From Treponema sp. (GTDB taxonomy: Bacteria > Spirochaetota > Spirochaetia > Treponematales > Breznakiellaceae), in assembly GCA_031256445.1 (NCBI GenBank), contig JAIRQN010000040.1:1-56251 (forward strand): 56,251 nucleotides of DNA, given 5' to 3'. A program made the position numbers and the translations under genes. Below are positions 7,981 to 15,697 of the stretch, one piece after another (position 1 is the stretch's first letter; the number at the start of each line of letters is the position of its first letter). The notes beneath the pieces were generated by a model that saw only the letters and a list, made by a program, of their open reading frames with translations, had not been told where the DNA came from and ran no database searches.

Positions 7981-9126
7981 TTACTTAAAACTTTTTATTT
8001 TAGCAGAACCAATATTTTTTGTTCTTTGCCCAAGATCATTTTCTATCGCGCCTGCGATAATGTCCGCGCTGTCCAGTTTCCCGATTTTCCGCGATGCGTC
8101 GGCCATTGCCTGTCTTTTTTGCGCGTCACAAGCAAGCGTTCTGACAGCGCGGACCAGTTCCTGCGGTTTGTCAACATCGCCCATAATAACAATAGCGGCG
8201 CCCGCTTTCTCAAAGAAACGCGCGTTTTCCATCTGATCGCCCCTTGTTCCGCTGCCGCTCAGGGGAATTAACACCATCGGCTTTCCAAGCGCGGCCCACT
8301 CCCAGATGCCTGCGCCGCTTCGGCCTGCGACTATTTCAGCGGCCGCCAATACATGCGGCATTTCCTCTTTTATAAAAGGAAAAGTTTTATATTTTTCCGT
8401 ATTCGGCAAATCCCACGATTGACCGGGTCCGCTCTGATGCACCACTGTATATATTTCTGATAGATCGTGTAACACGGCGCGGATTAAAGCGTTTATTTCA
8501 TGAGACCCCTGACTGCCGCCAAGAACAAGCAAAATCCTTTCTTTTTCTCCGGCTTTTAAAAATTCCCTGCCCTGCGCAGCGTTTGCGCCGCGAAAAACAG
8601 CGCGAATGGGGTTACCGCTGACCGTTACAAAGGAACGTGCCTTCCTGGGGAAAAAAGAGCCGGTTTCCTCATAAGCTGTAAATATCTTCCCTCCCGTCCG
8701 TGAAACATAGCGCGCGTTGAGCCTGGTCGCAAGTCCCGGACTGAAATCCGACTCATGTGTATAAACCGGAATACCCAGGGAAGCCGCCGCCGCGCATGGA
8801 GGAACGCTGACAAAACCTCCCTTTGAAAAAAGCACATTCGCTTTTTCCCTTTTAAGGATTTTCCGCGCCGCGAAGAAAGAAGCGATAATCCTGAAAAAAT
8901 CCAGAATTGTCCTTAATGAAAAATAACGCCTCAGTTTCCCCGATGGCACGCCGAAAAACTCAACCCCGGCTTCTTCGACAATACCGCGATCTATTCCAGC
9001 GCAGGATCCTATCCAGAATAACCGGAAATCGCGTCCTGTAAACCGGTTTTTCAGTTCAGCGGCTACCGCCAGTCCGGGGAAAATATGCCCTCCGGTGCCT
9101 CCGCCGGTGAATGCAGCATTTACCAT
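7981..9126 (-). CDS. murG: UDP-GlcNAc:lipid I N-acetylglucosaminyltransferase MurG
   Basis: Transfers GlcNAc from UDP-GlcNAc to lipid I on the cytosolic face of the inner membrane, making lipid II for peptidoglycan. GT28 enzyme of 381 residues: the first glycine loop TGGGTGGHIFPG begins at residue 7, FSKGGFVSVP near 105 and LVLGGSQGSHEIN near 195 are the other G loops, and GRSGAGIWEWAALGKPMVLIPL is the UDP-sugar site. The start cannot be moved downstream because the GGGTGGH loop begins at residue 8. No ribosome-binding site precedes the ATG; instead a -10 box ends 6 nt upstream (see promoter at 9133-9161). First gene of the operon. Confidence 0.95.
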   Translation of the reverse strand: MVNAAFTGGGTGGHIFPGLAVAAELKNRFTGRDFRLFWIGSCAGIDRGIVEEAGVEFFGVPSGKLRRYFSLRTILDFFRIIASFFAARKILKREKANVLFSKGGFVSVPPCAAAASLGIPVYTHESDFSPGLATRLNARYVSRTGGKIFTAYEETGSFFPRKARSFVTVSGNPIRAVFRGANAAQGREFLKAGEKERILLVLGGSQGSHEINALIRAVLHDLSEIYTVVHQSGPGQSWDLPNTEKYKTFPFIKEEMPHVLAAAEIVAGRSGAGIWEWAALGKPMVLIPLSGSGTRGDQMENARFFEKAGAAIVIMGDVDKPQELVRAVRTLACDAQKRQAMADASRKIGKLDSADIIAGAIENDLGQRTKNIGSAKIKSFK

Positions 9127-9132
9127 AGTGAA

Positions 9133-9161
9133 ATTATATAGAAAATTAATAAAATCCTCAA
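9133..9161 (-). promoter_or_regulatory. Promoter of murG operon, giving a leaderless mRNA
   Basis: On the minus strand TTGAGG (9156-9161), a 17-nt spacer and TATAAT (9133-9138) form a good housekeeping promoter. The murG ATG begins 6 nt after the -10 box, exactly where transcription should start, and no purine-rich ribosome-binding sequence exists. The mRNA would therefore begin at or within 1-2 nt of the start codon. Confidence 0.65.
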
Positions 9162-9285
9162 TAATGACGCATTAGTAATGCCATGAGCATATAATCATTC
9201 CGCTGTAGGCGAATTTCTTCAGATTTTTTTCATTTAACCAAAGCAAAATGCACAGGCGCGCCCAATATACTGCGGAGGTTATATT

Positions 9286-10515
9286 ATGAAAAATTTTTAT
9301 TTTATCCTTTCGGGGATGATCCTTCTGGTTTATCTTTTAGGTTCCTGTTCTGACAGCCAGATTCCGGAACCTGAAAATAATACAGAAGAAACCAATCAAC
9401 AGGAGGAAAACCTGTATCAGTATGAAGATGATGAAGACGATTATGAGGAGCATTATGGAGAACATTATGGGGAACACCATGAGAATCATTATGAAGATCA
9501 TTATCATGAACAGGAAGAGGAGGAGGATCAGGATGAGGAAGATGAAGATCAGGAATATCCGCCCGAGGCATCTTCACAGGGCGAAGAGGAAGAAACAGCC
9601 GCTCAATCACCAGCGCCGGTTTTCCTTGAGTGCCGGGCGGTATCGGAAAGGGAAGTAATATTTGAGTTCTCTCTTCCGGTAAGTATTATCAGCCTATGTT
9701 TTTTCCCTGAACATGAAATTGAATCGATTGAGGAAGGAGACGCGGTAAAAGTGACACTGGCAGAAAACATTCCAATAGGATTGAATGTCACGGCTGACAT
9801 TACAGCGATGGATGAGTACGGAAATTTACTGGAAGTAACGGCGCAATTTAAAGGCAGAAATACAAGAGTTCCGTTAATGCTGATCAACGAACTGTTTACA
9901 GAATACGACAAGGGTTCGTCAAGAACGGAATATATTGAATTTAAAATGCTTTCCGCCGGAAACATGGGCGCAATACGGGTATATGCCGCAAGCAATTACA
10001 AGCAGCCCCTTATTTACGAATTTGCGCCGGTAGATGTGAACGAAGGCGAATATGTGGTTCTTCATCTGCGTATGTTAGAAGACACAAACAGGGATGAATA
10101 CGGCGAAAACCTTGAAGAATCAGGCGGAACATTCGCGTCTCCTGCCGCGCGTGATTTCTGGAAGCCGGGTTCGGAAAAATATCTAAGACAGACGGATATT
10201 GTCTATGTGCTGGATCAGGATGACGAAGCGCTTGACGCTGTGATGATTGCAGAGTCTTCAGATCCTGTGTGGAAACTGGTATCCCGCAACAATTGTTTTC
10301 CCGCGCATGCCGAATTTCTGCATAGCAAAGACGCATGGAGATCCGCTGACGGTTCATTGCCTACCCAGGCGGACGCGGCAAGTTCCGCAACGATTAAAAC
10401 ATCGGTTACCAAAAGCATTTCACGCAAAGAATCGGCAAAGAATACCCGCAGCGCCGCGGACTGGTATGTAACCGCTCAAAACGGCGCGTCTCCAGGAGGC
10501 CCGAACAAACCGTAG
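9286..10515 (+). CDS. Lipoprotein with His/Glu-rich tract and lamin-tail-like C-terminal region
   Basis: Exported lipoprotein of 409 residues: signal peptide with lipobox LGSC (Cys 21), then a very acidic linker (about 45-95) with an EHYGEHYGEHHENHYEDHYHE tract, then two globular parts. About 108-195 is beta-rich. From about 200 the pattern LMINELFTEY...RTEYIEFKML through to the end NGASPGGPNKP resembles a lamin-tail-like domain, whose members often end in an xTPGxPN motif. The His/Glu tract could bind metal ions; that is inference from composition. GCGGAGG precedes the ATG by about 8 nt. A hairpin terminator follows. I know no named homologue. Confidence 0.7.
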   Translation: MKNFYFILSGMILLVYLLGSCSDSQIPEPENNTEETNQQEENLYQYEDDEDDYEEHYGEHYGEHHENHYEDHYHEQEEEEDQDEEDEDQEYPPEASSQGEEEETAAQSPAPVFLECRAVSEREVIFEFSLPVSIISLCFFPEHEIESIEEGDAVKVTLAENIPIGLNVTADITAMDEYGNLLEVTAQFKGRNTRVPLMLINELFTEYDKGSSRTEYIEFKMLSAGNMGAIRVYAASNYKQPLIYEFAPVDVNEGEYVVLHLRMLEDTNRDEYGENLEESGGTFASPAARDFWKPGSEKYLRQTDIVYVLDQDDEALDAVMIAESSDPVWKLVSRNNCFPAHAEFLHSKDAWRSADGSLPTQADAASSATIKTSVTKSISRKESAKNTRSAADWYVTAQNGASPGGPNKP

Positions 10516-10524
10516 AAATAACAA

Positions 10525-10554
10525 AAACCGCGGAGGTCTGCGGCTTCGCGGTTT
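10525..10554. terminator. Bidirectional hairpin terminator
   Basis: AAACCGCG (10525-10532) pairs with CGCGGTTT (10547-10554), with A-rich and T-rich flanks on either side. It sits between the convergent lipoprotein gene and the cyclase-like gene and can serve both strands. Confidence 0.65.
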
Positions 10555-10563
10555 ATTTCCTGT

Positions 10564-12069
10564 TTATTTTTTCCCGGAATACAGGGTAAATTCCATCTGT
10601 TCTTTATACTGCGCAATCAGGCCGAGCCACATTGTTTTTTTCTTGGTAATTTCACGGCTCTTGCGGCCAATAATTTTCATTTTACCATAAACATGCGAAC
10701 CATTTTTGGCGGCAAGCCATGTTTTATAATGATTTCCGTTAAAAATATGCGCGGCTTTCTCATCAACTTCTTTTTCCATCTGTCCGCTGAAAGCGTCAAG
10801 AAGAAACGCGTATTTATCGCTTATGCCTTTCATATAGTCAAGAACCAGTCTGTCAAACAGGGGTATCATCCCGCTTGTTTCAATTAATTGGCGTAAAATC
10901 TCCACCGCAAGATAATAATCTTCATCAGCCGAATACGCCTTCATCGCAAGACGGCATAACTGCCCGTAAGAATCATTGTTAATTACCTGCATACCATGAA
11001 TTGGCCGGGAAGGCGTAATGGAAAATTTCGGTATGTTATGTGAAATCTGAATCAGCAATTCCATTAAATCCTGATAAATACGCTGTTCCCAAAGATTATC
11101 CCTTATAGACCCAAGGAGTTTTGTCATTTCTTCGCTGAAGCGTTCCTTATACCTCTCCTTCCTGTCAAACACCACTTCGCAGGTTGGGATCATCACTCCC
11201 TTGAATTCAATATGTCCCGTATCAAAGAAATAAATCGTGTCTTTTAACGCCAGAAAACTCTGACTAATGGAGTTTTCCTTTTCATAATTCATCATTACCT
11301 GTTTGGCAATCATAACTCTGGATTCCCTCGGCGAAAGTTCATTTGCTCTTGTTTGCAGCCTTGCGCCGGAATTAAGAAGGAATCCTGCAAGATTTCCCCT
11401 CTCTGTAATTATTAAAGGACTCTGCGTGTTACCGCCTGTTATTCCGGCTGTTATTTTAAAGGACGGCAAATTTTCCGCATTCCCTGTGCGTTTTGTCGAT
11501 ATGGAAGAATTGTTAACAATATTTGTTTTACCAAAATAATCAATTATGCAGAGCGTAACCATAAGAACATCGGTAGCGCTTGCGGCGACAACAACCATTT
11601 CATCTCCGCGCTCCCTTTGGCTTATGGCGCCGCATTGGGTAGAAATGCGTTTAATTTCGTTTTCAATCGCCCAATCCAGAGTATGCATCATGGAAAGATT
11701 TTTTCTTGAATCCATACAGAATCGCGTATAACCGTGTATATCAACCATCGCGACATACAGGTTGGAAATTTGCAGAGTTCTTTTTAAATCGCCCGCTTCC
11801 GGGAATTCCTTGTCAGGAATTACCAGCTCTTTCCATAATTTTATATGCGTACCCGGGCATATATTGGCAAAAAAACCCCAATTTATGCGTTTCAAAAGCT
11901 CAAATGCCCTCATTATTACAGGGTGCGTCTGTTTATCCCGGATTACAGGCGTAACCAGCTCTTTTAAATCAGAGAAAACGGTTATTTCCCTGGATGCAAT
12001 CTTTTCGTAGAGGAAATAAAACAATTCATATTCGGTCATACCTTTGTTGTATTCAATGATATCTTTCAC
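10564..12069 (-). CDS. Class III nucleotide cyclase-like protein
   Basis: A 501-residue cytosolic protein with a central class III cyclase-type domain (about 100-260): YVAMVDIHGYTRF carries the first metal Asp (D110), and RGDEMVVVA at 154-162 carries the second (D156). The flanks, about 1-95 and 290-501, are helical and unassigned. Family members make cAMP or cGMP; the substrate-selecting residues are too diverged to call, and the domain might be regulatory only. The chosen start is GTG at 12069, preceded by AGTGGAAAT; there is no ATG upstream in frame. The -10-like TATAAT lies about 30 nt upstream. No adjacent effector gene. Confidence 0.65.
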   Translation of the reverse strand: MKDIIEYNKGMTEYELFYFLYEKIASREITVFSDLKELVTPVIRDKQTHPVIMRAFELLKRINWGFFANICPGTHIKLWKELVIPDKEFPEAGDLKRTLQISNLYVAMVDIHGYTRFCMDSRKNLSMMHTLDWAIENEIKRISTQCGAISQRERGDEMVVVAASATDVLMVTLCIIDYFGKTNIVNNSSISTKRTGNAENLPSFKITAGITGGNTQSPLIITERGNLAGFLLNSGARLQTRANELSPRESRVMIAKQVMMNYEKENSISQSFLALKDTIYFFDTGHIEFKGVMIPTCEVVFDRKERYKERFSEEMTKLLGSIRDNLWEQRIYQDLMELLIQISHNIPKFSITPSRPIHGMQVINNDSYGQLCRLAMKAYSADEDYYLAVEILRQLIETSGMIPLFDRLVLDYMKGISDKYAFLLDAFSGQMEKEVDEKAAHIFNGNHYKTWLAAKNGSHVYGKMKIIGRKSREITKKKTMWLGLIAQYKEQMEFTLYSGKK

Positions 12070-12139
12070 TTGATTATTTCCACTTTTAATAAATTTAAAT
12101 CATTATATAGCATTGAAAAGATAAAATACAGGGGATTTT

Positions 12140-12745
12140 ATGCTTTTTAAAACTCTGATATTTGTTGTTTTACCGTTAATATTGAGGTATAATGTATTAT
12201 ATATGGAAAATGCCGCGATTTTGAACAATTCAGGTATTGCGCTGACTGAAGCAAACCGTCCATTTGAAGCAATTCCGCTTTTTCATCAGGCTCTGACGCT
12301 GGAACCGGAAAACCCGCTGCTTTGGCTTAATCTGGGCATCGCCCAGCAGCGAACCGGAGACTATAACGAAGCAATTACAAGTTTTAAACGGGCCATTTTA
12401 ATCGAAGATGATCTTGCGGAAGCCTGGCTGTCCCTGGGTCTTATTTATTATGAGTTAAATGATTTTACAATGGCGGAAGAGTGTTATCTGTCATCAGTAT
12501 CGCGCAATGATAATGATCCAAAAGCGTGGAATAACCTTGGAGTTCTGTATTTTAACGGGCAAAATATGGAAGAAGCGCGCAATTGTTTTGAAAGGTCGGT
12601 AAGCCTGTGCCCTCATTATTTTGACGCGCTTGTCAATCTGCGGGATACATGCAGGGAACTCGGCGATTACCGGGCCTCTGCGGAATTTGAGAGAATTATT
12701 TCCGGACTTGATTTATTCGATAAACAGATTATGCATCCGCAATGA
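12140..12745 (+). CDS. TPR protein with N-terminal hydrophobic segment
   Basis: A 201-residue protein of about four tetratricopeptide repeats (from residue 25: AAILNNSGIALTEANRPFEA, NPLLWLNLGIAQQRTGDYNEA, AEAWLSLGLIYYELNDFTMA, PKAWNNLGVLYFNGQNMEEA), so a protein-protein scaffold. With the ATG at 12140 (preceded by GGGGAT) there is an N-terminal hydrophobic stretch LIFVVLPLILRY that could anchor it. A second candidate start, ATG 12203, removes that anchor, begins right at the first repeat, and lies 9 nt after a TATAAT box, so a leaderless cytosolic form is possible. Its end overlaps the next gene by 4 bp (ATGA), so they are coupled. Confidence 0.8.
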   Translation: MLFKTLIFVVLPLILRYNVLYMENAAILNNSGIALTEANRPFEAIPLFHQALTLEPENPLLWLNLGIAQQRTGDYNEAITSFKRAILIEDDLAEAWLSLGLIYYELNDFTMAEECYLSSVSRNDNDPKAWNNLGVLYFNGQNMEEARNCFERSVSLCPHYFDALVNLRDTCRELGDYRASAEFERIISGLDLFDKQIMHPQ

Positions 12746-13524
12746 AAGTACTTTATGTAGCCGAGCTTGTCGGGAAGTCTGGAGTCTACGCTTTCAGAAA
12801 AGCCCTGAATGAACTGAAAAACCGCTATCCCTGGGATTTTATGATTGCCTGCGCCGATGGAGCTACGGGAGGAAACGGCCTCGGCCGCAGCCATGCAGCC
12901 TATATTCATAAGCTTGGCGCTGATGTTATAACGCTGGGCGAATGCTGCTTTTATAAAAAAGATTTAACGGAAAATATGGATAAAACCCCGTACGCGCTGC
13001 GGCCTGATAATTTAAACAGCGAAGCTCCAGGCGCAGGATCAAAAATTTTTAAAAAAGGCAAAGATAAAATAGCGGTAATGGCGCTTATTGGGCAGAATTG
13101 CTTTAACAGGCTTCATGCAAACAATCCTTTCGCTTCCCTTCCCTCCTCTCTGGAACGGCTGAGAAATCAAACGCCCTATGTAATTGTGGATTTCCATGCG
13201 CAGGCAAGCGCCGAAAAAAAGACCCTTTTTTACGCCGCAGACGGCCTTTGCTCCGCGGTAATCGGTTCGCATACGAGAGTACAAACCTCCGACGAAACCA
13301 TCCTGCGCGGAGGAACAGCCGTTATAAGCGATGCCGGGAGGACCGGCAGCCTGCAATCTGTGGGCGGCTGTGAAGTAAATTCCCGTATAAATGAATATTT
13401 GAACGGCATTCCTGACTGGACAAAAGAAGCATGGGACGCTCTTGAACTGCAAGGAGTGTATCTTGATTTAGGCAAAGACGGCCGGGCGCATTCCATTGAA
13501 CGGGTAAAAATAAAAATAATTTAA
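12742..13524 (+). CDS. YmdB-like metallophosphoesterase homologue with altered metal site
   Basis: 260 residues aligned along its length with the TIGR00282/YmdB family, cytosolic phosphodiesterases with a two-metal site. Preserved: the LVGKSG turn at 9-14, DVITLG, RPDN at 87-90, VDFHAQASAEK with H152, GSHTRVQTSD with H177, and GGTAVISDAGRTGS. Changed relative to the usual ligands: Asp8 to Glu8, the Glu-Asn pair to D39-G40, Asn67-His68 to E67-C68, and the second His of THTH to R179. The fold is clear but the usual chemistry is doubtful. Overlaps the TPR gene by 4 bp, so the two products may act together. Confidence 0.8.
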   Translation: MKVLYVAELVGKSGVYAFRKALNELKNRYPWDFMIACADGATGGNGLGRSHAAYIHKLGADVITLGECCFYKKDLTENMDKTPYALRPDNLNSEAPGAGSKIFKKGKDKIAVMALIGQNCFNRLHANNPFASLPSSLERLRNQTPYVIVDFHAQASAEKKTLFYAADGLCSAVIGSHTRVQTSDETILRGGTAVISDAGRTGSLQSVGGCEVNSRINEYLNGIPDWTKEAWDALELQGVYLDLGKDGRAHSIERVKIKII

Positions 13525-13525
13525 T

Positions 13526-13554
13526 TTGACTTTTTTGTAAAACATATGTAAATT
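13526..13554 (+). promoter_or_regulatory. Promoter of hsp20 with long leader
   Basis: TTGACT (13526-13531), a 17-nt spacer and TAAATT (13549-13554) form a housekeeping-type promoter. The predicted start near 13561 leaves a leader of about 120 nt that is GC-rich and can fold, for example AAGCC 13617-13621 with GGCTT 13647-13651 and GCGC pairs just before the ribosome-binding site. No CIRCE element is visible. Confidence 0.5.
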
Positions 13555-13684
13555 TTAATCAGGAGGCCGTTGCGTTTCCGGGAACCGCCCGCACGGGGAT
13601 TCCTTATTCCAATCAAAGCCGGGAAGCGCGGGTAAAAGCGTTCTTTGGCTTACAGGCGCAGCATAACGCGCGCAGGAGTTTATC

Positions 13685-14263
13685 ATGAAAGGATCAAGAA
13701 ATTACATGGACATGGGCAGCATCTTCGATGAAATTTTCGAAGCGGCCCAGGATTTCAAAGACGAGTTCAGCCGAAAATTTAACCAATGCGAAACAGAGGG
13801 AACCTCTTTTACAAACAGCCCGTTTAATTTCACAAAACAGTTCTTCGACGAAAACACGGATTTTTATCCGAACTACTCGTACCCGCCCATGAATGTCTTA
13901 ATGACCGAAAACAGGACGCTGGTTTTTGAATTCGCTCTGGCAGGCTTTGATGAAAAAGATATCAGTCTCTCTTTCCAGGGCGATTATATGGTTTTCTCGG
14001 CAAAGATGGATGACACGCCGGACAGCCGGTTTTCCGAAAATCCGGCAAAATTATATACCCAGGAAAATGTCCGTTATTTCAAACGCCGTTTGAAAATGAA
14101 AGACATCGAAAAGCAGAAATACTATGTCCCCCTGGACAAATACGCACAGGATAAGGTAAAAGCTGTATATAAAAACGGAATTTTGCGCGTTAGCATTCCT
14201 CCCAAAGAAGAACCGGATCAAAGCGACGGCATAAAGATCGAAATAATCAAAGAAGGAGTTTAA
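13685..14263 (+). CDS. Small heat-shock protein, Hsp20/alpha-crystallin family
   Basis: ATP-independent holdase chaperone of the cytoplasm, 192 residues. The N-terminal arm (1-75) is Phe/Asp-rich; the alpha-crystallin domain runs about 76-180, beginning with MNVLMTENRTLVFEFALAGFD and ending with the family motif NGILRVSIPP. The tail IKIEIIKEGV contains the I-x-I contact used for oligomer assembly. CAGGAG stands 7 nt before the ATG. The gene ends 4 bp into the convergent mtaB gene. The long structured leader could act as an RNA thermometer, which is common for this gene family; that is inference. Confidence 0.9.
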   Translation: MKGSRNYMDMGSIFDEIFEAAQDFKDEFSRKFNQCETEGTSFTNSPFNFTKQFFDENTDFYPNYSYPPMNVLMTENRTLVFEFALAGFDEKDISLSFQGDYMVFSAKMDDTPDSRFSENPAKLYTQENVRYFKRRLKMKDIEKQKYYVPLDKYAQDKVKAVYKNGILRVSIPPKEEPDQSDGIKIEIIKEGV

Positions 14264-15684
14264 TTTAACTTCGGGACAACAGCAGCCTTCGCATCGTAGT
14301 CTTTAAAATTTCCGGCCTCAAGCAGTTCACACCGCAGTACGGTTCCGGGCGCGGGAACATTCCCCCCCTGATGCCGGATGAGCAATTTAAGATAATTCTC
14401 CGATATGCCCCGACAACCGCGTTCTGTTTTACTGCCGCGCGCTGTCCCGCTCTCCGCCATAGCCTCTACTTCACGGCCAAGCCACCGTTTCACATAACGT
14501 TCTCTGCCATGCGCGGACAATCCGCCTAAAATCTGAACACGCTGTGAAACATCGCTCTCCCGCACGGTACCGTTAAAATGCCATGCGGGAGTTCCCGGTC
14601 TTTTGGAATAAGGAAACACATGTATCCAGGCGAAATCCAATTTTTTACACATACTCAGTGTTTCATCAAATTCCGTTCCGGTTTCTCCGGGAAACCCGGC
14701 AATAATATCGCAGGCCAGGAACGGATCATCCTTTGCGCTCCGCAATAAATTGACAGCTTTTTCAATTGTATCATTGTTATAACTTCTGCCCATTTTTTTA
14801 AGGATTTTTTCGCTGCCGCTTTGAATTGACAGGTGAAAATGGGGCCTTATGCGCTTATTGGCAAGAATTTTTACAAGCTTTTCATCTATAAAATCCGGCT
14901 CCAGCGATGACAAACGCAGTTTAATATTCTCTGTCCCTCCAAGCAGATATTCCAAAAGCTCAGCAAGCCCCATCCCTGCCGCATTTTCACCGTTAATTGT
15001 TAATTGTTCCTTATATTGGCAAATATTTACTCCCGTAAGCACTGCCTCGGCGTGGTTTTTTTCAAGGATTCTCAGCCGCGACAGCGCCTCCTGCGCGTCA
15101 AGACTTATGCCCGGCCCCCGCGCAAGGCGTATTCTGCAGTAAGAGCAGTGATTATTGCATCCATCCTGTATTTTTAAAAAACTTCTTGTATGCCGCGAAA
15201 ACCGTTCCGGATTAAACGAAAACTGAGTGTCAAGCGCGCTGGAATTATCCGGCGCGGAATGCCGGGCGCGGAACGTGGATAAAGTATCGAGTACGCAGTG
15301 CCGGGCGCCGAGCAAATGTATTAAATTTAAAACATTATCTTTTTCAATAACAAAAAGCCGGCGTTTGGTTCCGGCGTCCAGTTTAAGAAGATCGCCGCGG
15401 TTCAGCTGAGCGTAACAGCCAGTAACCAGCACGGCGGAATCAGGATTATCACGCAATGCCTTGCAGATAACGCGCCTGGCTTTCTGATCGGCTTTTGATG
15501 TTACGGTACAGGTATTTACAACAACCACAGCGGGCGAATTTTTCGCGCCGTTTTCCCGTGATTGTTCGTTGTTGGCTGTTAATTGTTCAAACCCTGCCTG
15601 AGTAAAAGCGTCTGCGACAGCTTCGCTTTCAAGCTGATTGAGTTTGCAGCCCAATGTCAGGACTGAAAAATACTCATTACACAC
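14260..15684 (-). CDS. mtaB: tRNA (t6A37) methylthiotransferase MtaB
   Basis: Radical SAM enzyme that adds a methylthio group to t6A37 of ANN-decoding tRNAs. The N-terminal MTTase domain supplies three cluster Cys (LGCKLNQ, NTCTVTSKAD, TGCYAQ); the radical SAM cluster is CNNHCSYC at about 175-182; a TRAM-like RNA-binding region forms the C terminus. Compared with B. subtilis MtaB (from memory) there are extra low-complexity segments: about 14 residues before VVVVNTCTV and about 25 before FLKIQDGC; the first is encoded by TTAATTGTTC-like repeats, the second by GC-rich repeats. It starts 13 nt after the TPR gene on the same strand. Confidence 0.88.
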   Translation of the reverse strand: MCNEYFSVLTLGCKLNQLESEAVADAFTQAGFEQLTANNEQSRENGAKNSPAVVVVNTCTVTSKADQKARRVICKALRDNPDSAVLVTGCYAQLNRGDLLKLDAGTKRRLFVIEKDNVLNLIHLLGARHCVLDTLSTFRARHSAPDNSSALDTQFSFNPERFSRHTRSFLKIQDGCNNHCSYCRIRLARGPGISLDAQEALSRLRILEKNHAEAVLTGVNICQYKEQLTINGENAAGMGLAELLEYLLGGTENIKLRLSSLEPDFIDEKLVKILANKRIRPHFHLSIQSGSEKILKKMGRSYNNDTIEKAVNLLRSAKDDPFLACDIIAGFPGETGTEFDETLSMCKKLDFAWIHVFPYSKRPGTPAWHFNGTVRESDVSQRVQILGGLSAHGRERYVKRWLGREVEAMAESGTARGSKTERGCRGISENYLKLLIRHQGGNVPAPGTVLRCELLEAGNFKDYDAKAAVVPKLN

Positions 15685-15697
15685 TGGCAGCCAGCCG

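Noticed and set aside
9422..9658. Plus-strand frame rich in Met/Lys/Ile/Arg overlapping the His/Glu-rich tract
   Set aside because: Shadow frame of the lipoprotein gene produced by GAA/GAT/CAT repeats; no ribosome-binding site.
12188..12205. Start of the TPR gene at ATG 12203 as a leaderless message
   Set aside because: Kept only as an alternative: ATG 12140 has a GGGGAT site and gives a plausible membrane anchor, so the longer form is annotated.
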